DNA from: Eurosta solidaginis
Lineage: Eukaryota; Arthropoda; Insecta; Diptera; Tephritidae
Direction: 5' to 3'
NCBI RefSeq assembly: GCF_040869045.1
Contig: NW_027136914.1
Location: forward strand, 372,001 to 436,000
DNA length: 64,000 nt
The position numbers and the translations under genes were made by a program. The notes below the pieces were generated by a model. That model was not told the DNA's origin, searched no databases, and saw only the letters and a list, made by a program, of their open reading frames with translations. The number at the start of each line of letters is the position of its first letter. Positions within the stretch are counted from its first letter, which is position 1. Of this stretch, positions 34,045-45,660 are shown piece after piece.

Positions 34045-34919
34045 ACTATCATCATCAAAGTCGAGGCCATCTTCACTTGCGTAATCGTCATGGAGGGCGC
34101 AGGTGATCTCACTGTCAGTGAGAGATCATAGTCGGCGAGACATCCTAAACAAAAATAAAAAGTAACGCAATCACGGTTTCCATGCAAGATATTTCCTCTT
34201 TTCACATAATGTAGCCTACAAGACACCAACACTAAACACCACCCACTTACAAAATACTGAGGATTTATCTAAAACAAATAGTGTCAAAATAAACTCTGAA
34301 CTCTTACCTTATATATTTTTACAAAAAATATCCACAATATCCTCAAGAACTATTTTTTTTTTTTTGATATTATTTATATTTAGCACTTGCACAGTGTACG
34401 AAATTTTCCACTTCACTGACAATATCACTTACTTTGAAAAGGCTCACGGTACTTTATGAGCAAACACATGTTTCGTAGAAAGAATGAAACATAGACTACA
34501 GTCTACAGTGCTTAACAAATCGAAAAAATAATTGCTGCGTGAATTTATGAAGGTTAAATGGTATGTCGCCTGTGGTCTACAGTATGTTACAGAGAGTTAA
34601 AAGAATTAACTAATTCAGTTAACCTTGTTTTATTTTCATATATAGCATCTGTATAGTAAATTTCTCTTAATATATACCTCAAAGTAGCCTGTAAGATTTG
34701 GTCAATCTGTAGATGAACTACCCAGTTGCAAACGAATGCATGAATAATCGAATGCATGAATAATCGAATCTATATTACTCCCTTTATACTACTTCTGTAT
34801 GCATGTGGTTCTTTTAATGCCGAATGCATAAAAAGGCACCTACATATTTTTACGCTTCTTTTTTACTACCTTTATATTAAGTCCCTTTCATGTTTGTCCC
34901 CTCATTTCCATACGAATTT
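34045..34919. other. No recognisable gene
   Basis: A minus-strand frame at 34014-34232 may extend the piggyBac N-terminus but has no motif. The rest, up to the tandem array, is AT-rich. gaatgcatgaataatcgaat is tandemly repeated near 34734-34766. Confidence 0.4.
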
Positions 34920-36350
34920 TTGACCCACGGAAAAGTCTTTTTCTGTAACATCCCGTTGAGCTAGAAACTTGACACTTAGAGCATAGTTCAGATCTGGGAG
35001 AGATTACAATGCAAGTCAAAAAAATTTGCTAGGAGGCGTAGGGATCGAGATATACCGAAAATTAATTTTAAAATGGAAATTTTGCGATTGAATTTTAACT
35101 AACTTTACGGTGATCCAGAGACTTGAAACTTAGCACATAATTTGCGAGTCGATGGCACTACAATTCGTGGAAAACAAAATGCCGCCAGGTGCCAGACGAA
35201 TCGAGATAAACGAAAATCCCTGAAAATCTCTGAAAAAGCTCAGGGAATTTTGCAATCTATTTTTGAGTAACTTCCCGGTGAGTTGGAGACATGGATCTTA
35301 TGCCGTAAGTCAGAACCCAGTGATAATGCAATATTTTATCAAAAAAATTCCGATAGGTGACACATGGATCGAGATATTATGAAAATTAATTTTAATTTGG
35401 GAATATTTCAATCCATTTTTAACTAACTTCCCGGTTACCTAGAGACTTGTAGCTTAGCACATAATTCGAGACCTGTTAACAATACAATTTATAGAAAACA
35501 AAGTTCCGCTAGGTGGCGTGCTAATTGAGATAACTACAAATCCATGAAAAACGAGGGGAATTTTGCGATCGATTTTTGAGTAACTTGCGGGTGAGCTGGA
35601 GATATGAAACTTGGGCCGTAGGTTAGAACCCGATGAAAATGTAATATCTTATCAAAAAAATTCCGCTAGGTCCTGCGTGCATCGAGATATTAGGAAAATT
35701 AATTTTAATTTGGGAATTTTTCAATCCATTTTGAACTAACTTCCGGGTTACCTAGAGACTTGCAACTTAGCACATAGTTCGAGACCTGGTGGCAATACAA
35801 TTTACAGAAAACAAAATTCCACTAGGTGGCGCGATAATTGAGAGAGCTACAAATTCTTGAAAAACGGGGGGAATCTTGCAATCGATTTTTGAGTAACTTT
35901 CCGGTGAGCTGGAGATATGAAATTTCAGCTGTAAGTCAGAACACGGTGAAAATGCAATATTTTATCAAAAAAATTCCGCTAGGTGGCGCATGGATCGAGA
36001 TATTAGGAAAATTAATTTTTATTTGGGAATATTTCAATACATTTTTAACTAACTTCCCGGTTACCTAAAAAGTCAAGATAACTGCAAATCCTTTAAAAAG
36101 GAGGGGGGGGGGGAATATTGCGATCGATTTTCGAGTATCTTCCCGATGAGCTAGATACATGAAAGTAGAGCTGTTTTTCAGAACCCGGTGACAATGCATC
36201 GAGATCGAGATATTGAGAAAACTAGTTTTAAATTGGAAATCTTGCAATCGATTTTTAACAAACTTCCTGGATATCTAGAGACGTGAAACCTGAAATATAG
36301 TTTAAAACTCGGTGACAGTGAAATGTTTGATCAAAAAATTTTAGCTACGT
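34920..36350 (+). repeat. Dimeric tandem array, about 10 monomers of ~155 bp
   Basis: Two alternating monomer types. One opens with a gtgagctggagacatgaaac-like phrase (about 34962, 35275, 35590, 35903, 36143), the other with ttacctagagacttg (about 35430, 35745, 36060, 36265). Both share 'ttccgctaggtggcg' and 'cgagatat' phrases. The two-monomer period is about 310 bp. The unit at 36060 carries an internal deletion and a run of nine to ten g's. No coding. The boundaries of any enclosing mobile element are not clear. Confidence 0.85.
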
Positions 36351-36778
36351 ATCGCACAAGTTGAACTATTTAGAAGATTGGGCCATACCTTCATAGCTAG
36401 CCTCATGATAGTTGCAGGCGTTGTTGAATTGCACCTCGTTGAAGGCCCAACTCAATGCACGTCCTTGCATACTTTTGGGTGTACCCGACTTTCACCACGA
36501 TTCTTTTGGACTTCAGGCGTATGCGAATTTCACCACGATTTTCAGCTGTTCAAATTAAGTAGCTGACAAACGAGGTGGAATTCTGTTGTTATGATGCGAG
36601 ATGGAATTCTGTTGTATTCGCCAGTGTAGTCAGCGAAAATTCCACTAATTCTCTTAAATTTGTTATTTAGAACAAATAAATAAAGATCAGAATTTTCACT
36701 TAGGAATTACTTAAATTACTAATCAAAGTTGCAATTGCCTTTTTGTAGGCAGTATTAAAAAATTGAATATAAAAAGTT
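36351..36778. other. No recognisable gene
   Basis: Contains a local direct repeat of gtggaattctgttgt-type phrases near 36570-36615. No conserved coding. Confidence 0.4.
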
Positions 36779-37170
36779 GATAAAAAAATTTTAAGGACTA
36801 CCTTTATATAAATGGACCAAAAAATAAAGGTAATTTTTCCTTTAATACAGACATAGTCTTGTTGAATTTTGACTAAAAAACTTTAAGAATAGCTCTTGCA
36901 ACGAATTTTGGGATTTAAAATTATAAAGGTTGAGCGCGTGTTTAAATTTTAAATAATCATTTAGTTAATCCCAAGTACATGGTTTGCCTTAAATTGAAAG
37001 ATTGCGCTCCACTTTTATAGTTTTAAATACCAAAACTCTTTTACAAGATCTATTGTTAAAGTTTTGTAGTCAAAATTCAACAAGATTGTGTCTGTATTAA
37101 CGGAAAAATTGCCATGCCTTCTAATTTTTGGTCCATTTATATAAAGGTAGTTCCTAAAATTTTTTATCAT
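36779..37170. mobile_element. Foldback (long inverted-repeat) element
   Basis: Two arms of about 165 bp, 36779-36945 and 36998-37170, are inverted copies. The left arm starts gataaaaaaattttaaggac and continues tacctttatataaatggacc; the right arm reversed starts gataaaaaattttaggaact and continues tacctttatataaatggacc. The similarity runs inward to gtggagcgc/gttgagcgc. The palindrome covers almost the whole element, as in foldback-type MITEs. A clear target duplication was not identified. A single arm fragment is at 55679-55722. Confidence 0.9.
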
Positions 37171-37294
37171 CTTTTTATTTTATAAATATTACTTCATATT
37201 GTTTAAGTTTCAACACCAATCTAATTTTTTTTTGCCTACATAAAAGGCTAAAATAAATAATTGCGTATGCAAACACCGTGCAATTGTACCTACA

Positions 37295-39433
37295 TAGAGA
37301 TGGGAAAGTGGTAAATACCCAAATGGAAGTGGGTAAAAATGGGTAAATACCCAAATATTTAGCCAAAAGAAAGTAAACGTAATTTTTTGGAAAATATGGG
37401 AAACAAACAGACAATTTCAATCCAAAATGTATCCGATTTGTAATGTGTTGCTTGGTAGTTATTCATCGGGCTATCGATTGAATTAGTTTTAATCTGTAAT
37501 CCAGCATTTTTAATAAATCTTTACTCGATTATGCATACCGTTACCCAAATTTTAGTTAACCCACTAAAAATTTTATCTACCAAAAAAAAAAAAAAATCTA
37601 TCTAAATTGGAGCGTTTACAGTCGCTATGAGCTCATTTGGGAGGCCGAAACCGATGTATGTCCCTCTTGATATGGTCGTCCTATATGATACGTATATCAT
37701 TGGAGCCTAAGTTAGAGTCTGACATGAGGCTTAAAAGGCTTTTAAACAGCTCATATTATAATCTACTGGTACTCCTTGTGGCGCCATTTTTAACTCTAAT
37801 AAACTCTGATTATATTACACCTATTTGTCCTATTTATTAGGCATCGTCAGCGTTTATTGTGGGAATATATAGTTCAACACACTAGTAAAGATCGTGGCAG
37901 CTTTGCGGTCACATTAAAAATGTTCAGACGCGTCCATGGGCGGAAAAATGTCGACGATTAAACAAAAAAAGTATAGCAAAGGTAACAGTAATGTACATTT
38001 GTAATTCATTTTGTATCAAATTGAAAAATCTTCGTAACATAGTATTGATATTTGTTCCAAACTCGCTTTGGCAAACATAAATATTTGATAAATGATAATT
38101 TTTTCCTGCTAGGTTGGGAGCTTTTAGGCCGTTAAATAAAAGGCAAAAATTTAATTTCTTGTATCCTCCTACACGTTTCGACGCTTTTCTGTTTCCTGCA
38201 TTGCCCACTTATTTTGGACTCGTTACGGATACTTAAATTATGAGCGTCGTGAGCAGGTTTGAGGGATAGCTTTGTTTGCGTAAATATGTGTACTAAGGTG
38301 GGTCAAATTGGATGGGGGAAAAAAACTTCAGGTGCACATTAAGTTTTTGAATCTATGGGTTATACTGAGTAATATTGTCCATGCAACAATAGGTCTGAAA
38401 TGAATTTCGAGCCTCCCTAGTTTTGCTAGAAGATTTAAGTCCCCATCCGAAACCGAATTTGATATTTATTTTCATGTATTTTATTTGTGAGAGCCGCTAT
38501 TCGTAATGGGATATTTTATTTTCTGATAAAATTAGGGAGGCTCGAAATTCATTTCAGACCTATGGTCCCATGGACAGAATTACTTAGTATGACCGACAGA
38601 TTCAGAAACTGGATGTGCACCTGAAGTTTTTCCCTACACAATTTCACCCGCCCTAATGTGTACCCTGTAAACATTTTCTAGGCGCTTACAGTTCTGGAGT
38701 TCAATGTGGGACCGAAATATGTGAAAAATAACAGGTTAAAAAATACTGTCACTTAAGATTCTTTTGTGACTCCATTTTGATGAGATTATGAACAAACGAA
38801 AAATATTAAAACTAGTAAACTAGGCAGTTCCGGAATTAAAACTCAGACATTTTTCTGCGACAATTTATTCCTAGTAAAATTTAATTCAACTAATACTAAT
38901 TTCATTTCTAACTTATCCTCATGCGAGTTCTATCACAACAATTTTCTACCTTACGTTTTCCGCTTCGGATATGTGTCAAAAACTCTTCCTAAAAGCCCGG
39001 AAGTAGTATCATTAAAGCAGTATATGAGTCAAACTTAGCAGTATATGAGGCTTATAAAGCTCATAAATGATATTGGAAGGAGGCCTGTATAAGATTTATG
39101 TTAGAGTCAAAATAGGAGCGTGCTAGAAGTCACATAGCAATCACTTCAGGCTTCTAAATGAGTTCGTAATAAGTGCACACGATTCAAAGTTTGGAATCCT
39201 TTCAGACTGGTTGTTTACTCCAAGTGTTTGCTGTGTTCTTTGTTTAAAATCAAAACGAAAATATTTTTAATTTCAAAAGACGTATAAATTTAAATGCTGA
39301 ATTTTAATTCCAAACAGCCTAGATTCAAATTATTTTGAAATATCCAAAAAAAGATACATAAAAGGAATATTCCGGGTATTTTGCTGGTATTTTCCCATAA
39401 AAATGGTAAATACCAGGTACAATCCCATCTCTA
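37295..39433. mobile_element. hAT-like non-autonomous element (2.1 kb)
   Basis: The ends are tagagatggga at 37295 and its inverse tcccatctcta ending at 39433. The flanks are tacctaca (37287-37294) and taaataca (39434-39441), matching at 6 of 8 positions, consistent with the 8-bp target duplication of hAT elements. Subterminal repeats of aaataccc/gggtattt type follow on both sides. I found no convincing transposase; the frames at 37637-37840 and 37924-38208 lack motifs. A second hAT-type MITE is nested inside at 38294-38655. Confidence 0.7.
38294..38655. mobile_element. hAT-type MITE with perfect 8-bp target duplication
   Basis: A 362-bp element with inverted arms of about 135 bp: left taaggtgggtcaaattgg; right, reversed, tagggcgggtgaaattgt. 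Both continue through acttcaggtgcacat and ggtctgaaatgaatttcgag. The flanking atgtgtac is identical on both sides (38286-38293 and 38656-38663). 8-bp duplications are typical of hAT transposition. No coding. It lies inside the older hAT-like element. Confidence 0.95.
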
Positions 39434-39441
39434 TAAATACA

Positions 39442-40136
39442 TGTATATAAATTTTCACTAAACCAAGTGCATATATTAAAAATATGAAACCGTGATTCAT
39501 GCATTTATTGGCATCTGATCTGAAATACAACAAAGACCAAGGCATCTGGCGTGTAAAGCCAGGATGCGGCGGTTAAGGGAAATGTGCTATTGCATGGTTT
39601 GTTACACATTTCGGAAATAGTCGGAAAATACGAAAATTTGCAACCATATGTCAGTGCAGGTGCATCATGCAGATTCATAACAACCAGTCTTTCCATATTT
39701 ACTAGAGGTAACGCAGTATATATGTACGTACGAATATGTTTCTATTTATATGAATATTTTTACAATTTCCATAATGCCCTTTGGCTGCCAAGTGCAGGCA
39801 TGCAACTATTATGGTCAGTTGTTGTTATTTTTGTAATCCTATCTGCATATGTTTGTAAATTTTTTCTAGTTTTATGGAATTTTTACAATTTGCATACAGT
39901 TATGCACCATAACAATACATGCGGGTGTAATTTTCAGGCATTTTCCAGGTTTTTTGCATTCTTATATTTTAATCGGAATATTGCGCTATTTCTCCTCTTC
40001 TAACGGTACAATACTCTCTAGAGTGCTAGTCAAGCTCGAAGTTAAATTTTTAGATAATAAAATATTTACAAATATTATTGGCTTTATTTTTAATTAGACG
40101 AGAGGTTAGGGTTGTCCCGACTTATTTGAACCGACC
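39442..40136. other. Unrecognised; one hydrophobic open frame
   Basis: A 139-codon plus-strand frame at 39584-40003 is Phe/Tyr/Leu-rich in its second half (possible membrane-like segments near residues 80-105) but has no domain I recognise and an AT-driven composition. I consider it chance. The rest shows no feature. Confidence 0.35.
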
Positions 40137-41760
40137 CACTATGGCGTCTCTGCCCGAAAAGCCTGGCAAAAACCAAAAATTTCATGAAAGCGTTCGATAA
40201 GCCTAGTACATGTATTTAATAGAAAATTTTCCAAGGGTTATGAATATATGTATAACTCTTATTATACAGATATTGATATTTTAGGAGACAGAACCGCTCA
40301 AAATTGATTAATTTTTAACACTTAGAAAAATATTTTTGGTTTTTTTTCTTTTCTGTTGTATTCAAAATTGTTTTGTCTCTAAATAAAACGGCCTGATACT
40401 GCTTTCTTGCATTATAACGAAAGGATAATTAATTATAGGTTGAAGCAAAAAATACAATTTTTTTTTTTTATAAACGTTCTCAAATCTATCTGTTTTTCGA
40501 AAAGCCTATTTTTTGGACCTTTTTCGAACATTGATAGAAAATAAAAAGGGCAAAAAAGGTTTACGTGAAATTTACAGTAGGTATTTGCTAAATATTCAGT
40601 TACCTGAATTCATAAGGTCTACCTGCGTCCAGCTGCAATCTCACTTTTTACATGAAATTAAGTGAAGCAACCATGGGTATAAATACGCGCCCGAGCAGTT
40701 ATAGGTAAGAAGGAGGCGAATTTAGTACGGTCACTTTTGTTGTTGGGATTTGTTAATAAAACCACTTTTTCGGTTACAAGCTGCATAATATACATACCTA
40801 AAACTCATTTCCATAATTTGAGTATATAAAGCAATGTTTAATACAATGCCCAAAATGAGTCGTTTTTTGGAGTCTATAGAATAAAGTATTCTGTTTATTT
40901 AAATAAACATAAATATACCTCACATATTTTTTTAGTAAAATGAAAATTTTAATATGTCTCTAGAAAACTCCAAACTATTTGAGGTGATCATAGCTTCAAA
41001 GACAAAAGCGGAATTCGTTGAGGCTATTGTGACAGAATTACCAAATGAAGCATGCAACACGAAGACGAAGACTTGAAAGAAAAAATTGGCTTCCACTACA
41101 TTCCAATACAAAGAAAATGGCAATCAGTCGGTCGTACTACTTCAAGGTTTATAAGTAATCATGAAAGCTGGCTAGCTGGTAAAAGTGTTTTGGACGAAGA
41201 AATGTTATTGGCTATTAAATATAAAAAGAACGAAGAAAACACCAAGTCTCATATCATAGGAGCGGTTGCGTTAACAAGTAAAGTGGGACTGAGAGGGTTC
41301 AAAAACAGCATTCCCACACCCCCAAATGCGCTACCTAGGAGATACACTCCTGAAGAGTCTTTGGCGCTGTTTATAGATCTCGGGTTATCGAAGGATAAAT
41401 ATAATATATTGCGTGAGTCATTATTGCAACGTAATGCCGATCTTTTCCCTGGATACAACCAAATCACTCAAGCCAAGAAAGAAGCATTTCCTCCAGGAGC
41501 CAAAATAACCGAATTATCATCTGAAGTTGAGCTCCAAAACTTAATGGATCATACGTCTATGCGACTCTTGAAAAGTTTTTCTGAAGAAAAGTTGAAATCA
41601 CTGCCAAAAAGCCTAACATTGATAAATAAATGGGGATGTGCTACTAAGACAAAACTGTTAATCATAAGTGGGTAGAGCCAGACTCCTTCATACAAATCAT
41701 AAGTTTATCTGATTTCATGTTCAAATACATCCTCATAAAAAAAATTTCAAAGTTTGTCCT
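40137..41760 (+). mobile_element. Transib-like DNA transposon remnant (5' part)
   Basis: The proposed left end is cactatgg at 40137, matching the CACWATGG start of Transib inverted repeats, the relatives of V(D)J recombination signals. It is followed after about 0.8 kb by a transposase-like frame (40954-41675). No inverted partner ccatagtg was found downstream, so the right half is deleted or the end call is wrong. Evidence for the class rests mainly on the protein segment. Confidence 0.45.
40954..41675 (+). pseudogene. Transib-like transposase N-terminal region (tentative)
   Basis: A short frame from the ATG at 40954 (MSLENSKLFEVIIASKTKAE) runs to 41076 but shifts by one base near 41050 into the frame 41052-41675. 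That contains IPIQRKWQSVGRTTSRFISN, then LPRRYTPEESLALFIDLGLS, YNILRESLLQRNADLFPGY, and ITELSSEVELQNLMDHTSMR, ending with LTLINKWGC. I recognise the order 'PP-AL--ll/LSK-KYN-LR/lyP-Y--i--AK/-PP/tE-sAEv-LQ-LlDHT-RL/KWG(C/F)DG' from Transib/RAG1-like transposases. In those, KWGCDG carries the first catalytic Asp; here the frame changes to ATKTK exactly at that point, so the active site is lost. Confidence is limited because the assignment is from memory of the family. Confidence 0.55.
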
Positions 41761-41869
41761 TTAGTTTTTAACAATTTTTTTTTTTTTTGTATTTTTCTAC
41801 AATTTTTCCACTTTGACGAATTATTGTGAAGCACCCCGCTACCCTGACACCATGTAATTTAAACTGTCC

Positions 41870-43064
41870 AAAGTTCAAATAATTAGCTTTCAGGCGCAGT
41901 ATAAATCTTTAAAATATCTTAATTAGTTCAACAATTGTATTGTATTTATTTCAATATAGTTATATCAGTAGAATAAGATTCTTTAATCTTTTATAGTACA
42001 ACAGCCTTCACAAATAAATTCACATTAAATTAAAGCTTGTGATTAATAAAAATTTAAAAAGTGAGAGTTAGAGTTAAAATAATGAATAGTAAACCAAAAA
42101 ATTTTTAAACTAGAAGTGAGGGTTTCAACAAAAATAGATAGCTGGCCATTATTCTATGTTCCTCGAGTAAGACATTGAAATACGCATAAAGCGTTTGTTT
42201 AAAGTTGCTGTTGTTTAAATTATTCCTTATAATTGATTGAATTGAGTTCCAAGGACGAACATTGTTGACGAAAAAAGTCATGCTGATGTTACTGAATTAA
42301 ATTGTGGTGCAAATAAGGCACTTAGACGAGCTGACCTAGTAAAAACTAATTTTGTATTCAAATAGTTCGGCGTGGCCGACTTCATGAGTTTAAATAAAAA
42401 TATGCAATTATTTGCCTTGAAATAATCTAAAATGCCACAACCAAGGAGACGGTGTCTCCAGGGGGAAATGTGATCAAACCTGGGCAGACCATATACATAA
42501 CGCGTGATGTTTTTAAACAGGACTTCAACCTTATGTGCGGAATGAGAATCCAGCTTACTATATATCAGTTCAGAATACCTTATTATAGACAGAAGAATTG
42601 CAAAGCAAGAAATTGCAGGGTTAGATACACCTTGCTGACAGTTGAATTTACATGGTCTTTGCGCGAAAGCTTAGAATTTATTATAAGTCCTAGGTTCTTA
42701 ATTTTATCAACAACTTGGAGGTTCACATTATTTATATGTCAAGTGATCTAAGATTTTTGCTGATAGGTTGCACAAAGAACTAATCACAATTTAGTAACAA
42801 ACCATTTTCAGTCGCCCATTTGTATATCATTGACAAGTCATCATTGATGTGACAGCAAAGGCGGTCATACGCATGAAGTCTCACATGCTGACACACTCTA
42901 AAAATATCACTAAGAAAGAGGCTGAAAATCAGAGGGCCAAAAATGGATCCCTGTGGTACTCCCGTAGTCAGCTCTTTCAGTTGTAACATCTCGGAACCAA
43001 TTCGAAAATGCTGGTATCTAAATGTTAAGTAGCTGTTACCACTTTCCACAGACCTAACGGCCAA
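41870..43064 (-). pseudogene. Jockey-superfamily LINE, RT palm to 3' end, minus strand
   Basis: Minus-strand RT with LKELTTGVPQGSIFGPLIFS (about 42940-42999), then VRLHAYDRL, where YADD should stand, and INDDLSMIYKWATENGLLLN. The YADD box is lost in a small internal deletion. Further on, in broken frames, are LRNLGLIIN- and WRDHV-like thumb pieces and a C-terminal block with SWNSI-like phrases to about 42150. The 3' untranslated region is AT-rich with an unclear end near 41870. It faces LINE B at 43065 head to head. Confidence 0.75.
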
Positions 43065-44102
43065 AAACAGCGCGTTAGTAAAGGCAACAAGGCTTAAGGC
43101 CTCGGGGCAGCTTGAGTACAGGCCTTATGCCCATAGCAGTATGGTGCCATCTAATATCGGGAAAACGGAATATGTGGTCCCGTGCTGAAATGGCAGAACA
43201 TGCCACACACGCGTATACGGATGGTTCCAAATTGATGGAAGGGATTGGGTCTGCTTTTTACTGTGTCCTTCCAGAAATAAATAGATCTTACAGGCTGCCA
43301 GATTACTGCAGCGTTTTTAAAGCGGAAACTATAGCAGTGAAGAAAGCAGCAGAAATTCTGGAGGAAACGTGCGTCAATTTATATATTGATAGTCAGGTTG
43401 TGATTAAGATAATAACCACACAGAGTATTTCATGAAGAAGTTATCTGAAATGCAAAGAAACATTGCAAAAACCGGAGCATTCATCGTTACTGTGTTTCTG
43501 GTCATAAAGGGATAGAATGTAACGAAACGCCAATAAGTTGGCATAGCAGGGTGCAACACTCGCTGAGTCGACGATAGACGTCCCATTCCGTTTGGAGACA
43601 GGAGTTGCATATGATCCAACAAGCAAGAAAGACGTGGACAAAAGCGCGGTGCTCAAAAATTTCTAAGACCATGTGCAAAGCCTATCATATTAGACTCAAG
43701 AAGTGGCTCATATCTCTAGGAAAGAAGACTTAAAGCTCACGATGGGCATACTGACTGGACACTGCCTTCTGGTGTCACATGCTTATATAAGGCCTCGTCA
43801 GTAACGGAAGGAAGTGTGAGCTGCAGGAAGAAACTGTTGAGCACGTTCTGTGTTCATGTCCTGCGCTCGCCAGGTCAAGGCTCCAGCTATTAGCGGCTGC
43901 AGAGTTGCCAGATCTCGAGGCTGAAATTAAGCTGGGTCCTAGACAACTGCTACTATTTTCCAAGAGGATGGAGTTATTCTGTAACATATGTCCTGGCACC
44001 TGATTGGGGTTCTTCCGTTTGGTTGTCAAACAAATTCTGATAAAACTATGGACACATTCTGTCTATGTGAGGTCTTTATTGACCGGCCAGTTCAACCTAA
44101 CC
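43065..44102 (+). pseudogene. LINE B: RNase H, C-terminal domain and 3' end
   Basis: Begins in the RT tail (a QLEYRPYAHSSMV-like frame near 43108-43150) and passes into the frame 43112-43435, an RNase H domain: YTDGSKLMEGIGSAFYC, SYRLPDYCSVFKAETIAVKK, and NLYIDSQVVIKII, holding the Asp-Glu-Asp of the active site. SGHKGIECNE near 43496-43525 is the histidine block in another frame. A C-terminal Cys-containing domain (43640-43990) follows, and the element ends in ggccagttcaacctaacc at 44085-44102. Several frameshifts and stops, including 43433-43435, kill it. Confidence 0.85.
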
Positions 44103-44399
44103 TAACCACAGACTAGGAAAGCAAGAGGTGGTAATGGCATGATTGATGATGTGGGTATGTAGTCTTAATTTTGATTAGATGGTGTTACTAACTAGTTGTT
44201 ATATGCTGGTTCCTTTGCTTTACAAACGCGAGAAAGGGAGTTTCTTACAGGGCTACTATTAAGCAACAGGAGGATTGTGTGAAAGCTAGGGTAGAAAAAA
44301 GCAGAGGCAAAAAGGCGTAACTGCAAGGAGCTCAAGCTGGTCACCAGAAAAAATGCTCGAAGGGTTAACCAAAAAACTCGGCAGCAAAAACCTGTTAAA
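44103..44399. other. No recognisable gene
   Basis: Short spacer with no motif; the minus-strand frame 44192-44548 overlaps LINE A and has no domain. Confidence 0.4.
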
Positions 44400-45660
44400 A
44401 CGAAAACGGAGACCTGATTAGCTATGATCAGGGTGCTTAGATTATGGCGGGAAAACTTTTGTGTGCTCTTTGAGGGAGAGGGCGATAAACGCATAGGGAA
44501 TTTGAGAAAGTGGAGCCCGAAATCGATGATGATGGAATAGGAGTTCATCCAAACGACAATGACGAAATGAGAATAGCAGTATCTATAGTAGAAAATAAAA
44601 AGGCTTGACCGCTGGTGTTTTTCCTGAGGAGTTATCTAAATACCGCGGCGAGGAGTTAGTTGCAAAATATGATTGAACGAGTGCGTCCTCGACGATTGAA
44701 ATCTTGTGGTCTTTGCTCAGTGCAAGAAGGAGGATACTGCAAACTCTGCCAGCTATCACGCAATCAGCCTTATTAGTAGATATCGAAAAAAAAGTTCCCG
44801 TCACGCATATTGCGAGAAAGATTGAAGGCCGCCGTGAATCGACTGAATGGATTTTATTAGTGCGGCCTTAGACCTGGTAAATCTTCCATCGACAAGATTT
44901 TAGATATAGGCCAAATATTGCATCATGATAAAAAAAAATTACACACATCTCTTCGTCGATTTTGAAGCCGCTTTCGACAGCGTGAAAAAGAGCTGCCAAT
45001 ATGCTGCTATGTCTGAATTTGGTTGAGCAACATCATCAGCTCAGTCAGAATTGGCAGGGACCTCTCCAAAACGTTCGCACCTAAACGAGGTTTTCGACAA
45101 GGTGATCCCCTATCGTGCGATTTCTTTCATTTGATACTAGAGTAAATTGAGCTAGCTGTAAGGTTAATTTCTTGTTGAACAAAATTTTAAAAGAGCGTGA
45201 AATAACTGTCGTATGGTGAAAACATTGATATCACAGGCCTGAATACCCGCGTCATAAGTACTTATTCTATACTGGAAAAAGAATCCGAAAAGATGGGTTT
45301 GATGGTAACCGAGGACAAAACGAAGTACCTGCTATCATCAAGCAACAACGGCAATCACGCCACTGTTGTCAGCAAGAATTTTTAAATAGTAAAAACTTTC
45401 GTTCAGTTGGGAACCAGGATTATCACTAACCACAATTTTTGCTATAAATGCTTTGGACCAGACAGAAAAGTCAAAAATTAAGTCCCCTCTTGGCAAACGA
45501 AAATCGTGCCCTAGAAGTCTCCTGTCGTAAACAACCTGATATATGGCGTGCACCATGACATCATCAAATGAGGCGACTCTGGAAGTGTTCGAGAGAAAAT
45601 TTCTTCTAAAGTTTGATGGACCTCTATACGTTGGCGACGGAGTTGCGGAGAATATTTTGT
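44400..45660 (+). pseudogene. LINE A: RT, longest copy (left part)
   Basis: The most complete LINE A in the window, in many frames. In order: a YRGEELVAKYD-like block (44640-44675), an NCANY/SYHAISLI-like block (about 44730-44775), CGLRPGKSSIDKIL (44863-44905), FVDFEAAFDSVKK (motif A, about 44960-44998), KRGFRQGDPLSCDFF (about 45090-45133), a degraded GENIDITGLNTR (YADD box lost, about 45216-45250), ESEKMGLMVTEDKTKYLL (about 45286-45333), and a VRRK-LLKFDGPLYVGDGV block to about 45655. It is interrupted at 45661 by LINE B and resumes at 47045. Confidence 0.8.

Noticed and set aside
37637..38208. hAT transposase within the 37.3-39.4 kb element
   Set aside because: The two frames there show no dimerisation-domain or catalytic motif, so the element is treated as non-autonomous.
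39584..40003. 139-codon hydrophobic open frame as a membrane or receptor protein
   Set aside because: No conserved motif, AT-driven Phe/Tyr/Leu composition, and no splice or neighbouring exon pattern; frames of this length arise by chance in AT-rich DNA.
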